Assembly (NCBI RefSeq): GCF_900476375.1
Contig: NZ_UPPP01000090.1
Location: forward strand, 1 to 33,788
Direction of reading: 5' to 3'
Source of the DNA: Allolucifera butyrica
GTDB taxonomy: Bacteria; Bacillota; Negativicutes; Sporomusales; UPPP01
DNA length: 33,788 nucleotides
The notes beneath the pieces were generated by a model that did no database searches, was not told where the DNA came from, and saw nothing but the letters and a program-made list of their open reading frames with translations. Both the position numbers and the translations under genes were made by a program. Below are positions 16,271 to 25,382 of this stretch, in pieces (position 1 is the stretch's first letter; the number at the start of each line of letters is the position of its first letter).

Positions 16271-16386
16271 ATTATGCTTTGGAAAAGAAACTAAAAATTT
16301 CAAAGAATCAGCTTAATATGTTTAATTCACAAAGAAGCCGGACTTTTTTAAAATATAAAAAAAGGATACAATACGGGGTGATTTAT

Positions 16387-17352
16387 GTGCCAGTTCCGAT
16401 GCAAGAAAAAATCAAACTGTTCAGAGTAAGGGTAAACGGCAAATTTGCCGGACCGTACCGAACGGAAGTTGATTATGAAAGATGGGTGCCTTATTTATTC
16501 ATTTTACCGGCTATACTGCTGATTGCCGGATTTTGGTTTTATCCCCTGCTTAACGTCTTTTATTACAGTCTGCAGAATTATAATGCCAATACTCCATTTT
16601 ACAACGGCTATGCAGGATTAGGAAACTTTAAGACCATTTTTACGAAGGATCCGCAGTTTTTTCCGAGCTTGCTGATTTCTTTGAAGTGGGTTAGCGCGCA
16701 GGTTTCGCTGCAGGTATTTTTAGGGCTCGGTATAGCCCTCCTGTTAAACCAGCAATTTAAAGGACGCGCTTTTTTCCGGTCCGCAGCGTTTATGCCGTGG
16801 GCCATCTCGGGCGTCCTCACCTCGGTAATGTGGTCTTTAATGTACAACGAACATATCGGAGTGATCAATGACTTATTCTTAAAGCTGGGACTGATTGATC
16901 ATAAGCATGCCTGGGTTTCCGAACTGAATACGGTTTTTAGTTCGGTCGTAGCAGCCGATTTATGGCGGGGCATTCCGTTTTTTGCGATTACTCTATTGTC
17001 GGCACTGCAAAGCATACCGGAAGAACTGTATGAAGCGGCGAAAGTTGACGGAGCCGGCCGCCTGAAAATATTTTTGTATGTGACATTGCCGTATTTAAAA
17101 AACACACTGGTATTAACTACTTTGCTACGGTGCGTATGGGAGTATAACAATGTGGATTTGATCTACAATCTTACCGGCGGCGGTCCGGCGCATCATACTA
17201 CGACGCTGACCATGTATGTCGCCCAGCTGGCGATTCGGGAAAATAACTTTGGCTATGGTTCGGCCATAACTGTAATTTCCTTTGTTATTTTACTTTTGTT
17301 TGCCATGACCTATCTAAAAATTAACCGGCTGGAAAAGGGGGCGGAAGGATGA
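16387..17352 (+). CDS. Sugar ABC transporter permease, MalF-type (first subunit)
   Basis: This is an inner-membrane subunit with six predicted transmembrane helices, the first at about residues 36-59 (LFILPAILLIAGFWFYPLLN). The EAA loop that docks the ATPase is visible as EELYEAAKVDGAGRLKIFLY. The frame is open upstream to a TTG at 16279, but no ribosome binding site supports that start or the ATG at 16318. GTG 16387 follows GGGGTGA at 6 nt and gives a 321-aa protein, close to the usual 290-320 aa, so I prefer it; GTG 16378 is another option. Its last bases overlap the next permease by 4 nt. With the neighbouring Ogl it probably imports (unsaturated) oligogalacturonides. Confidence 0.88.
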   Translation: MPVPMQEKIKLFRVRVNGKFAGPYRTEVDYERWVPYLFILPAILLIAGFWFYPLLNVFYYSLQNYNANTPFYNGYAGLGNFKTIFTKDPQFFPSLLISLKWVSAQVSLQVFLGLGIALLLNQQFKGRAFFRSAAFMPWAISGVLTSVMWSLMYNEHIGVINDLFLKLGLIDHKHAWVSELNTVFSSVVAADLWRGIPFFAITLLSALQSIPEELYEAAKVDGAGRLKIFLYVTLPYLKNTLVLTTLLRCVWEYNNVDLIYNLTGGGPAHHTTTLTMYVAQLAIRENNFGYGSAITVISFVILLLFAMTYLKINRLEKGAEG

Positions 17353-18179
17353 AAAATAAAATTCTCGATAAAACCTTTACGTTATATTTACCGTTATTGG
17401 TAACGATGATTTTTATTTTATTTCCGTTTTATTGGACGATTAATACGGCATTCAAAACGGCAGGGGATATTGTCAGGACGCCGGTAGATTATATACCGCA
17501 GAAAATAACCTTGGATAATTTCATAAATGCCTGGAACAATGTCGGGTTTTCCATGTATTTGAAAAATAGTTTGTTTTTGGCGGCCTGCACAGTCATTTCC
17601 GTAGTTTTTTGCGCTACCCTGGTTGGGTACGCACTAAGCCGGTACCGGTTCAGAGGCAAACGTTTTTTCCTGCTGCTGTTATTGTGTACGCAATTTGTAC
17701 CCGGTGCCATGCTGCTGATTCCTTTATTTATTATTTTTAAAAATCTCGGGCTTACCAGCAGTCCCCTGTCATTAATTCTTGTTTACACCACCTTTCAGAT
17801 CCCGTTTAATTCGATTCTTATGAACGGATTTATTTCCAATGTGCCCAGGCAGTTGGAAGAAGCGGCAATGGTTGACGGCTGTAACCGGTTACAGGCAATT
17901 TACCATGTGATTTTCCCCCTGCTGCTGCCGGGGATTGTGGCAACCGGCGTGTTCACCTTTATTTATGCCTGGAATGAATTTTTATATGTCTTTATGTTTA
18001 TGAACAAGCATACGAACTTTACGCTTTCCATCGGCTTAAGTTATATGATGGGTGAATTTAATATTGATTACGGAGCGCTTGCGGCAGGCAGTGTCATTGC
18101 GCTGATTCCGGCTATTACCCTGTTCGCTTATATTCAGCGATATCTGGTAAACGGCCTGGGCGGCGCGGTGAAAGGATAA
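17349..18179 (+). CDS. Sugar ABC transporter permease, MalG-type (second subunit)
   Basis: This 276-aa inner-membrane protein belongs to the MalG/CUT1 group. The first transmembrane segment is at about residues 12-30 (LPLLVTMIFILFPFYWTI). The EAA motif reads RQLEEAAMVDGCNRLQAIYH. The C-terminus RYLVNGLGGAVKG is typical of CUT1 permeases. It overlaps the preceding permease by ATGA, a sign of translational coupling, and forms the transport channel with it. Confidence 0.93.
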   Translation: MKNKILDKTFTLYLPLLVTMIFILFPFYWTINTAFKTAGDIVRTPVDYIPQKITLDNFINAWNNVGFSMYLKNSLFLAACTVISVVFCATLVGYALSRYRFRGKRFFLLLLLCTQFVPGAMLLIPLFIIFKNLGLTSSPLSLILVYTTFQIPFNSILMNGFISNVPRQLEEAAMVDGCNRLQAIYHVIFPLLLPGIVATGVFTFIYAWNEFLYVFMFMNKHTNFTLSIGLSYMMGEFNIDYGALAAGSVIALIPAITLFAYIQRYLVNGLGGAVKG

Positions 18180-18210
18180 ATAACTGTATATTACAGAAGG
18201 GGTGGAGAAT

Positions 18211-19542
18211 ATGTATAAGAAACTGGCTGCATTAGGTTTGATTCTTGGTCTTAGCGTCAGCCTGATCCTTGCCGGATGCGGTCAAAGAACGAGCACGGAC
18301 GGGCAGAAAAAAGCGGAAGACGGAAAGGTTAATATCGTATTTTGGGATGAGAACGCCGGTCCGGACCGCACACCGTATTACCAGGAACTGATTAAAAAGT
18401 TTGAAGCGGAAAATCCGGCAATTCATGTAGAATATGTCGGTCTGCCGAAAAATTCGGCCAAACAGAAAATGGATGCCGCGATTGCCGCGAATGACATGCC
18501 GGATGTGTCGGCAACCCAGACCAGCTGGCTGGGCGATTTTGTAGCGCGGGGCGCCCTGCTTGATTTGGAGCCGTTTTTTGCAAAATGGGCGGAAAAGGAT
18601 AAAATCAATCCCAAAGTGATTCAATCAGCCCGGGATATGGTGCCCGATAAAAAATTGTATCAGATTCCCAATACGATGAATATGGAAATTCTGTGGTACC
18701 GGCCCGACCGGTTTCAAGAGAAAGGGGTGAAGCCGCCGGAGACCTGGGATGAGTTTTTCGCCGCCGTAGCCCAAATGACGGACAAGGACAAGAACCAGTA
18801 CGGATTCAGCATCCGCGGCGGCGACGGGGCTTCCTTCCAGTTGCAAAGGATGATGTACGCTTATTCGGGATTGCCCTTTTTTGATGACAACGGCAAGTGT
18901 ACGATTAATGATCCCAGGCATGTGGAGTTTCTGAAAAAGTATTTGGGCCTTTATAAAACGTATACACCGGTTAGTGATGTAACCAATGGCTACAAGGAAA
19001 TGGTCGCCGGTTTCGATTCCGGGGCGGTAAATATGATTCAGCACAATATCGGCTCCTACTCGGAACATCATAAGGCGTTAAAGGCGGATCAGTATGCGCC
19101 GCTGCCGCTGCCGAAGACCGCCGACGGCAGATATATGCAGGAGGCAGGCAATTCAATTGGCTATAGTATTTATAAAACAACCAAACATCCGGCGGAAGCG
19201 TGGAAATTGGTAAGCTTTTTCTGCTCAGCATCCAGTCAGAGTTATTGGAATGGACACATCGGCCAAATACCTACCAACATGGATTCTTTAAAAGAGCCGT
19301 GGACGCAGGACAAACCGCATTTGCAACTGGCTCTGCGCTTGATGTCCGACCCTAAGTTTACTTATTATAATCCGCCGCTTTATTTGCCGGATTACCGTTC
19401 CATATTGGATCAAATTGTTGACCCTGGCGTGCAGTCTGTAATGACCGGCAAGATTACAATGGAACGATTTTTAAATCAATGGGCCGCCGCGATCAATACT
19501 TCAAAAGAAAAATATGATACGTATGTTGCCGGTAAAAAGTAA
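18211..19542 (+). CDS. Extracellular solute-binding lipoprotein, family 1 (sugar ABC transporter)
   Basis: This 443-aa lipoprotein has a signal sequence ending in the lipobox LILAGC, with C23 as the lipidated residue. The mature part is a CUT1-type binding protein (VNIVFWDENAGPDRTPYYQE near the start, IPNTMNMEILWYRPDRF, and a C-terminal helix region). ATG 18211 is preferred over GTG 18202 because GGGG and GGAG precede it. Binding proteins of this class capture oligosaccharides outside the inner membrane and deliver them to the two permeases encoded just upstream. The specificity for oligogalacturonides is inferred from the next gene, an oligogalacturonate lyase. Confidence 0.93.
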   Translation: MYKKLAALGLILGLSVSLILAGCGQRTSTDGQKKAEDGKVNIVFWDENAGPDRTPYYQELIKKFEAENPAIHVEYVGLPKNSAKQKMDAAIAANDMPDVSATQTSWLGDFVARGALLDLEPFFAKWAEKDKINPKVIQSARDMVPDKKLYQIPNTMNMEILWYRPDRFQEKGVKPPETWDEFFAAVAQMTDKDKNQYGFSIRGGDGASFQLQRMMYAYSGLPFFDDNGKCTINDPRHVEFLKKYLGLYKTYTPVSDVTNGYKEMVAGFDSGAVNMIQHNIGSYSEHHKALKADQYAPLPLPKTADGRYMQEAGNSIGYSIYKTTKHPAEAWKLVSFFCSASSQSYWNGHIGQIPTNMDSLKEPWTQDKPHLQLALRLMSDPKFTYYNPPLYLPDYRSILDQIVDPGVQSVMTGKITMERFLNQWAAAINTSKEKYDTYVAGKK

Positions 19543-19580
19543 TGTTTTACTGAATCCGGCTTCAGGAGAGGAGCAGCAGC

Positions 19581-20744
19581 GTGATAGGAAAAGAATATCC
19601 GGCGGAAAGAAAAAGAGTGATGGATGAGCAGACCGGAAGGCCGGTATGGCAGCTAACGGCAGGCGATTCCAACAATTATCATTTCTACTTTACCGATAAT
19701 TCGTTTACTTTGGGTGATCAGGAGATCTACTTTCTTTCCGACCGGGCGTCGAACAAACCGGAAGTTTACAATTTATTTAAAATGGATTTGGCTACCGGCA
19801 AAATGTGGCAGCTAACCGATGAGAAAAACGGAATAAAGCCAAGCGGACATACTAAAACGCCGGATAGTGAAATCGTCGTATATGTAACGGGGAATGTCAT
19901 TAAAAAGCTGCATACCCAAACGATGACAACAAGCGTTATTTATGAAGAAACGAACGGAGTTCATCTGGGGCATCCTTTTATTGCCCCGAACAAAAAATAT
20001 ATCGGTGTGGCCAGAAATGAAAATCCCGGCCTCTATCATGGTGAAAATTACAATGGTTTCAAGGAGCAGATGTTCGCTATTAAAAAAGGCTGGATTACCA
20101 TCATTTATCTGGATGGTTCCCAGGCGGTCACGATTCATGAAAGTCCGCACTGGCTGGGGCACTTCCAGTTTTCACCGGCCGACAGCACCTTAGCCATGTT
20201 TTGTCATGAAGGCCCCTGGCATTTGGTGAACCAGCGAATCTGGCTGCTTGACCTGGTGAGCCGCCGCGTTGTCCCTTGTTTCCGGCAAGAAGAGGATGAC
20301 TGTGTCGGCCATGAGTTTTGGACCGGAGATGGTAAAATCTTTTTTGATAACCGGCGCCGGGGACATGACGGCACCATTACGTCCCATAAATCGCAGGCAA
20401 TTTTGCAGGAGATTCAGTCCGGCCAGCCGCCTTACATTGGCTTGGCCGACTGTAACGGCCAGGTACTGAACACGACTCCTATGCCCTATTATTGCAACCA
20501 TTATCACGCCAATCAGGACAATACCGTGTTGGTTGGCGATCAGGCGGAAGACCTGGTGCTGATTCAACTGCAAGACGGAATAGCGAAAATTAAAACATTA
20601 TGTGCACACAACACTTCGTGGCGGACCCAGCAGAGTCATTGCCATCCAACCTTTAGCTGGGATAATGAAAAAATATTATTTGTGTCGGACCGGGATGGAA
20701 CCAATCATCTCTATATGCTGGAAGCGCAAGACGGCAATTTATAA
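19581..20744 (+). CDS. ogl: Oligogalacturonate lyase, PL22
   Basis: This 387-aa seven-bladed beta-propeller enzyme should act in the cytoplasm, cleaving digalacturonate and its unsaturated form by beta-elimination to 4,5-unsaturated monouronates. The N-terminus (VWQLTAGDSNNYHFYFTDNS) is typical of Ogl. The metal-binding pattern Q-x2-H-x-H appears as Q350, H353 and H355 (QQSHCHP), the same numbers I recall for the Yersinia enzyme, and H244 (GHEFW) matches the proposed catalytic base. No signal peptide is present, as expected. The start is GTG 19581 after AGGAGAGGAG. It is placed between the binding-protein and ATPase genes, so import and cleavage are co-expressed. Its product is the substrate of KdgF. 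Confidence 0.93.
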   Translation: MIGKEYPAERKRVMDEQTGRPVWQLTAGDSNNYHFYFTDNSFTLGDQEIYFLSDRASNKPEVYNLFKMDLATGKMWQLTDEKNGIKPSGHTKTPDSEIVVYVTGNVIKKLHTQTMTTSVIYEETNGVHLGHPFIAPNKKYIGVARNENPGLYHGENYNGFKEQMFAIKKGWITIIYLDGSQAVTIHESPHWLGHFQFSPADSTLAMFCHEGPWHLVNQRIWLLDLVSRRVVPCFRQEEDDCVGHEFWTGDGKIFFDNRRRGHDGTITSHKSQAILQEIQSGQPPYIGLADCNGQVLNTTPMPYYCNHYHANQDNTVLVGDQAEDLVLIQLQDGIAKIKTLCAHNTSWRTQQSHCHPTFSWDNEKILFVSDRDGTNHLYMLEAQDGNL

Positions 20745-20772
20745 TTTAGCACCAGGAAAGGCAGGGAAAACA

Positions 20773-21888
20773 GTGTCGGAGGTAAGATTAAACAACATTT
20801 GGAAACGCTATGGAGCCAATGCGGTAGTGCAGGATGTGAATCTGGAAATTCATGATAAAGAATTTCTCGTGCTGGTTGGTCCGTCGGGCTGCGGTAAATC
20901 CACCACTTTGCGCATGATTGCCGGCCTGGAGGAAATCACTGCCGGGGATATCTATATCGGCAGCGAGCGGGTTAACGGCACGGCACCGAAAGAACGGGAC
21001 ATCGCCATGGTTTTTCAGAATTATGCGTTATATCCGCATATGAATGTTTATGAAAATATGGCCTTTGGCTTAAAAATGCGCAAAGCGAAAAAAGAGGCTA
21101 TTGAAAAACGGGTCAATGAGGCGGCGCGGATTTTGGATTTGGAGCATTTGTTGACCCGTAAACCAAAGGACTTATCGGGCGGACAGCGGCAGCGGGTGGC
21201 CTTGGGCCGGGCTATTGTGCGGGAGCCGAAGGTTTTTTTGATGGATGAACCGCTTTCGAATCTGGATGCTAAACTGCGGGTGCAAATGCGGACGGAAATC
21301 AGCAAACTGCAAAAGCGTCTACAGGCAACATTTATTTATGTGACCCATGACCAGGTCGAAGCGATGACCATGGGCGACCGGCTGGTCGTAATGCGGGACG
21401 GGATTATTCAGCAAATCGCGACGCCGTCGGAAATCTATAACCGGCCGAAAAACCTTTTTGTAGCTGGGTTCATTGGTTCGCCGGCCATGAATTTTATCCA
21501 AGGGACGCTGCAAGAAAGAAATGATGACGTGTTTTTTCTTGCCGGCGGCTTTGAAGGAAAATTGGTAGAACAACAGGCGGGTAAAATGCGTCAGCTCGGT
21601 TACCTTAGCCGGGAAGTGGTAATGGGGATTCGGCCGGAAGACATCGACAGCCGTTCTTCCTTGCCACCGGCCGGGGAAGCAAGCACCTTGCAAGTTTGTG
21701 TGGAAGTTCAGGAATATACAGGTTCGGAAGCATATCTCCATTGCAGCGGGGTTGGTGAAAAAATGCTTACGATCCGGGGCGGCAGGGATACTCAAGTCCG
21801 AAGAGGGGATACGGCTGTATTTGCGGTGAACATGGACAAAGTGCATGTTTTTGACATACATACCGGGCAAAATGTATTGTTGGCTTAA
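20773..21888 (+). CDS. ABC transporter ATPase, MsmX/UgpC type
   Basis: This 371-aa protein powers the sugar transporter from the cytoplasmic side. Visible motifs are Walker A (GPSGCGKST), the Q-loop (VFQNYALYPHM), the signature LSGGQRQRVALGRA, Walker B (VFLMDEPLSNLD) and the H-loop (YVTHDQ). The C-terminal TOBE/OB part (from about residue 235, GFIGSPAMNF) is the regulatory domain of CUT1 ATPases. The start is GTG 20773 with an AGGG 6 nt before it; the open frame extends upstream into the ogl gene but is not coding there. It completes the operon: two permeases, binding protein, lyase, ATPase. MsmX-type ATPases often serve several transporters. Confidence 0.95.
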   Translation: MSEVRLNNIWKRYGANAVVQDVNLEIHDKEFLVLVGPSGCGKSTTLRMIAGLEEITAGDIYIGSERVNGTAPKERDIAMVFQNYALYPHMNVYENMAFGLKMRKAKKEAIEKRVNEAARILDLEHLLTRKPKDLSGGQRQRVALGRAIVREPKVFLMDEPLSNLDAKLRVQMRTEISKLQKRLQATFIYVTHDQVEAMTMGDRLVVMRDGIIQQIATPSEIYNRPKNLFVAGFIGSPAMNFIQGTLQERNDDVFFLAGGFEGKLVEQQAGKMRQLGYLSREVVMGIRPEDIDSRSSLPPAGEASTLQVCVEVQEYTGSEAYLHCSGVGEKMLTIRGGRDTQVRRGDTAVFAVNMDKVHVFDIHTGQNVLLA

Positions 21889-21992
21889 TAAGAAAAACGG
21901 GTTATTACGAAACAGGCTATACGGTCGCCGTAGACGGCGGCTGGCTGGCACGGTAAACAAGAAGGAAGGCGGGCAGGAGCCCGGAAAAGGAA

Positions 21993-22026
21993 CAAAACCT
22001 TGAATCAGGACTGATTCAAGGTTTTG
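21993..22026. terminator. Bidirectional terminator between the ABC operon and htpG
   Basis: CAAAACCTTGAATCA pairs perfectly with TGATTCAAGGTTTTG (15 bp) around the loop GGAC. It lies between two convergent genes and can serve both. Confidence 0.85.
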
Positions 22027-22033
22027 CTGCAGT

Positions 22034-24004
22034 TTATTTTGTTTCCTGCTGGTTATGGGCCATTAATCCGGCGATTTTATTGGCAAAGCTCACCGGATCG
22101 TCAGGGAGGAGACCTTCAATTAACAATGCCTGGGCGTATAGCAAATCGCAATAATCGTTGAAGGCTTCTGAACCAGGCGCGGTTGCGTGTAAATTCTTTA
22201 ATACATTGAAAACTTCATGCTGGGGATTCAGTTCCAGGATACGGCTGGCTTTAAACATCGTATTATTCATTTCCGCCAGGATTTGTTCCATGGAAAGACT
22301 AATGCCATTGTCACCGCTGACAAGACAAACTGCACTTGATTTCAATCGGTTACTGATTTTAACATCGGCAATTTTGCCGTTTAAATGCTCTTTAATGGCC
22401 TTGATAAGGGATTCATTTTCTTTGTAGATTGCTTCTGTATCCTTTTTTTCCTCAGCAGCGCCGATATCGTCCAAATTTAAATCGCCGCGGCTGACGGACT
22501 GGAATTTTTTCTCTTTATATTCCCCCAGGGCATCAATGGCAAACTCGTCAACCCGGTCGAGAAGATAGAGAACTTCCAGTCCTTTTTCCCGCAGAAGTTC
22601 CATCTGCGGCAGCCGTTCGGCAGTAGCACGGTCCTTGCCGGTGGCATAATAAATGACTTTTTGGTTTTCCGGCATGCGTTTTATGTATTCATCCAGGGTG
22701 GTCAAGCCATCACTGGCATTCGACGAAGGGAAGAGCAATAAATCTTTCAGTTTATCCCGGCTGCTAAAATCGGTATAGACGCCGATTTTTATGGCTTTGC
22801 CGAACTCCTGCCAAAACTTTTCATATTTGGCACGGTCTTTGGACAGTGTGTTTTCCAGCGTTTTTAAGATGCTTTTTTCCAGGTTTTTACCGATTAATTT
22901 CAATTGTTTGCTGTGCTGAAGAAGTTCCCGGGAGATATTAAGGGAAAAATCCGGAGAATCGACTAAGCCGCGAACGAACCGCAGGTATTCCGGGAGCAGG
23001 TCCTTACAGTTATCCATAACAAAGACGTGTTTGGAATAAAGCTGTACTCCCGTTGACGCCTCCCGGTCGTAGAAATCAAAGGGCGCCCGGGACGGAATAA
23101 ACAATAACGTTGTGTATTCCACAGCACCTTCCACTTTGGAATGAATAATTTCCATCGGGTCATCCCAATCGTGAAACAGGTTTTTGTAAAACTGGTAATA
23201 TTCTTCTTGTTTGATTTCATTTTTATTGCGGGTCCATAAGGGAGTCATGGAATTTAACGTGCGGACTTCCTCCGTCCGGGTTGCCGGCGCATCCTCCATC
23301 ACGTTGCCGTCCGCATCCAACGGTTTTTCTTCTTTGATAAAGGTCATTTTAATGGGGTAGCGGATATAGTCGGAGTATTTTTTGACTAAATTTTGCAGCG
23401 TATAAAGATTGAGAAAATTTTCTTCAGGATGGTCGGAAGTGTGGAATTCTTCGCTGAGAGTTAGGGTAATGGCAGTACCCCGTTTGTCTTTCTCTACTTC
23501 TTCAATCGTATACGTTCCGTCACCGGTGGATTCCCATTTAACACCCTTGGATTGACCGGGAGCACGGGTAATTAAGGTAACTTTTTCCGCGACCATGAAA
23601 GCGGAGTAGAAACCGACCCCGAATTGACCGATTAGTTCATTATCCGTGGCGCTTTCTTTTTCCTTTAGTTTTTCGAGAAAAGCCCTGGTTCCCGATTTGG
23701 CGATAGTGCCGATGTTGTCAATGACTTCGTCATAAGTCATCCCCATACCGTTGTCCGAAATTGTAAAAGTATGGGTGGCTTCATCAGGACGGATGAAAAT
23801 TTCATAATTGGAATCTTCTTGCGCCAAGTCATGGTTGGTTAATGCTTCAAAGCGAAGCTTATCAATAGCGTCGGAAGCATTGGAAATGAGTTCCCGCAAG
23901 AAAATTTCCCGGTTGGTGTAAATTGAGTGAACCATCAGGTCCAGCAGCTGTTTGGTTTCTGCTTGAAATTCCCGGGTTTCCCGGGCAAGTGTTTCGTGAC
24001 TCAT
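22034..24004 (-). CDS. htpG: Molecular chaperone HtpG (Hsp90)
   Basis: This 656-aa cytoplasmic ATP-dependent chaperone is full length. The N-terminal GHKL ATPase domain shows the expected motifs: FLRELISNASDAIDKLR, DNGMGM, GTIAKSGT and GQFGVGFYSAFMVA. The middle domain contains RGLVDSPDFSLNISRELLQ. The C-terminal dimerisation part ends near DDPVSFANKIAGLM. AAGGAG precedes the ATG at 24004. The gene is controlled by a CIRCE element 45 bp upstream of the start codon. It is not part of the pectin cluster. Confidence 0.97.
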   Translation of the reverse strand: MSHETLARETREFQAETKQLLDLMVHSIYTNREIFLRELISNASDAIDKLRFEALTNHDLAQEDSNYEIFIRPDEATHTFTISDNGMGMTYDEVIDNIGTIAKSGTRAFLEKLKEKESATDNELIGQFGVGFYSAFMVAEKVTLITRAPGQSKGVKWESTGDGTYTIEEVEKDKRGTAITLTLSEEFHTSDHPEENFLNLYTLQNLVKKYSDYIRYPIKMTFIKEEKPLDADGNVMEDAPATRTEEVRTLNSMTPLWTRNKNEIKQEEYYQFYKNLFHDWDDPMEIIHSKVEGAVEYTTLLFIPSRAPFDFYDREASTGVQLYSKHVFVMDNCKDLLPEYLRFVRGLVDSPDFSLNISRELLQHSKQLKLIGKNLEKSILKTLENTLSKDRAKYEKFWQEFGKAIKIGVYTDFSSRDKLKDLLLFPSSNASDGLTTLDEYIKRMPENQKVIYYATGKDRATAERLPQMELLREKGLEVLYLLDRVDEFAIDALGEYKEKKFQSVSRGDLNLDDIGAAEEKKDTEAIYKENESLIKAIKEHLNGKIADVKISNRLKSSAVCLVSGDNGISLSMEQILAEMNNTMFKASRILELNPQHEVFNVLKNLHATAPGSEAFNDYCDLLYAQALLIEGLLPDDPVSFANKIAGLMAHNQQETK

Positions 24005-24048
24005 ACGTACAGGCTCCTTTATCAGTAATTTTATAAAAATTCACGTTG

Positions 24049-24075
24049 TTAGCACTCATATCGTTTGAGTGCTAA
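24049..24075 (-). promoter_or_regulatory. CIRCE operator (HrcA site) upstream of htpG
   Basis: TTAGCACTC, nine bases and GAGTGCTAA form the exact CIRCE consensus inverted repeat. It sits between the htpG promoter and its ribosome binding site, as in other HrcA-repressed genes. Confidence 0.95.
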
Positions 24076-24086
24076 TCCTACTTATT

Positions 24087-24115
24087 ATGATAGCTTGATT
24101 AACGGGTAAAATCAA
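24087..24115 (-). promoter_or_regulatory. htpG promoter
   Basis: On the minus strand TTGATT (-35), a 17-nt spacer and TATCAT (-10) lie directly upstream of CIRCE. Transcription would start near or within the CIRCE element. Confidence 0.7.
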
Positions 24116-24224
24116 TTGTTTTTGCGGTAAAATTTACAGCTAACACTAAGAAAATACCAGTAGGCGGTAATTTATTCAAGAATGATTGCCGAATGACAGA
24201 GAACTGCGAAAAGGGGATAACTGG

Positions 24225-24267
24225 AAAAAAGACATTCTGGCTGATTACAAACCAGAATGTCTTTTTT
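24225..24267 (-). terminator. Terminator of the carD-like gene
   Basis: AAAAAAGACATTCTGG pairs perfectly with CCAGAATGTCTTTTTT (16 bp) around an 11-nt loop. On the minus strand it overlaps the stop codon of the carD-like gene and ends in six T. Confidence 0.9.
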
Positions 24268-24745
24268 ACATATTGATTATTTGATCTACTAAATCAACCG
24301 CTTGTTCTTGCGGGATTTCCTTAACGAGAACGACTTCACTAATCAATATTTGACGGGCACTATCCAACATATTGGCATCGGCGATTCCTAATTTTTTCTT
24401 ATTTCTAATACGGACCAAATCACGGATCACTTCGGCCGTTTCGGAGATGTCCCCGCTTTTTATTTTATTGAGATTGTTCTTATGGCGTTGATTATCATTG
24501 AGCAGGATGTCAGTTCCGCCATCATGCAGCGAATTGAGTACATCGTCTAATTTTTTCGGATCGACAATAGGGCGCATTTTTGATTTTTCCGTATTATTAG
24601 TGGGGACCATTACCTGCAGATTTTTATGAAGAATGTCTACGACATAATAAGATTGAATTTCCCCAAAAACTTCTTTTTCTTCAATGGATGAAATAACGCC
24701 TCCGCCCTGCATCGGGTAAAAGATTTTATCTCCTATCTTAAACAT
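24266..24745 (-). CDS. CarD/CdnL-family RNA polymerase-binding regulator
   Basis: This 159-aa protein has the N-terminal CarD/TRCF RNA polymerase-interacting domain (residues 1-60: FKIGDKIFYPMQGGGVISSI, VVDILHKNLQVMVPTNN) and a helical C-terminal DNA-binding domain (about 65-155). CarD-family proteins bind the beta subunit of RNA polymerase and stabilise open complexes at many promoters, especially of rRNA genes. GGGGGTGG precedes the ATG at 24745. It is a single-gene unit with its own terminator and two possible promoters. Confidence 0.93.
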   Translation of the reverse strand: MFKIGDKIFYPMQGGGVISSIEEKEVFGEIQSYYVVDILHKNLQVMVPTNNTEKSKMRPIVDPKKLDDVLNSLHDGGTDILLNDNQRHKNNLNKIKSGDISETAEVIRDLVRIRNKKKLGIADANMLDSARQILISEVVLVKEIPQEQAVDLVDQIINM

Positions 24746-24774
24746 GAGCCACCCCCTAATAGTCTGATATCATT

Positions 24775-24839
24775 ATTATATAACAAAAGACGGAAAAACG
24801 CAAATTTATAATAATACCATAAGTATTATATGGAGTCAA
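24775..24839 (-). promoter_or_regulatory. Two tandem promoters of the carD-like gene
   Basis: On the minus strand the distal promoter is TTGACT, 17 nt, TATTAT (24811-24839). The proximal one is TTGCGT, 17 nt, TATAAT (24775-24803). Both face the carD-like gene. I see nothing else in 24840-24987. Confidence 0.6.
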
Positions 24840-24987
24840 TATGTTTTTAATAATATGAGAAATTTTATTTTTGGCCATTGCCGGACAGGAATGAAAGGAC
24901 AACGGGTTAAAAGATTTCAAAGTATCGGCGGTTTTTAGACAGGCAGTTTTAGATAAAAGCAGTATGCAAGGTCAAGCTAAAATAGAA

Positions 24988-25014
24988 GCTCCCTTGCCTA
25001 GACGGCAAGGGAGC
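24988..25014 (-). terminator. Terminator of the zinc-ribbon gene
   Basis: GCTCCCTTGCC pairs perfectly with GGCAAGGGAGC (11 bp) around a 5-nt loop. On the minus strand TTCTATTTT follows. It starts 8 bp beyond the stop codon. Confidence 0.88.
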
Positions 25015-25022
25015 CCAATTTT

Positions 25023-25325
25023 CTAGTAGCGTTTGTTTTGACTGAAACAGTCCCTGCAATAAACAGGACGGTCGTTGCTTGGACGGAAAGGAACTTGTGT
25101 TTGCACGCCGCATGCAGCGCAGGTTACTTCGTACATTTCACGTTGCTGGTTATTATTGCGACCAAACCCGCGATTGTTGCTTTGTTGTTTGCGAGCTGCT
25201 CTGCAATCAGGGCAACGGCTGGGTTCGTTAGCGAATCCTTTCTCAGCAAAAAAAGCCTGTTCGGATGCTGAAAATACGAATTCGGCGCCGCAATCACGGC
25301 AAGTTAATGTTTTGTCTTGGGTCAT
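25023..25325 (-). CDS. Double zinc-ribbon protein (100 aa)
   Basis: The protein has two four-cysteine zinc sites: C9-C12 with C38-C41, and C69-C72 with C90-C93. A flexible, Gln/Asn/Arg-rich linker (KQQSNNRGFGRNNNQQRE) joins them. Similar small CxxC zinc-ribbon proteins are widespread in Firmicutes and are often abundant, but their function is unknown; nucleic-acid binding is plausible from the basic linker. GAGGAGG precedes the ATG at 25325. The gene has its own promoter, a leader of about 105 nt with a hairpin, and its own terminator. Confidence 0.88.
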   Translation of the reverse strand: MTQDKTLTCRDCGAEFVFSASEQAFFAEKGFANEPSRCPDCRAARKQQSNNRGFGRNNNQQREMYEVTCAACGVQTQVPFRPSNDRPVYCRDCFSQNKRY

Positions 25326-25382
25326 TATCTATGACCTCCTCATAAAGATTACCCCAATTAGCTTAAAAGAATACTCATGGGG

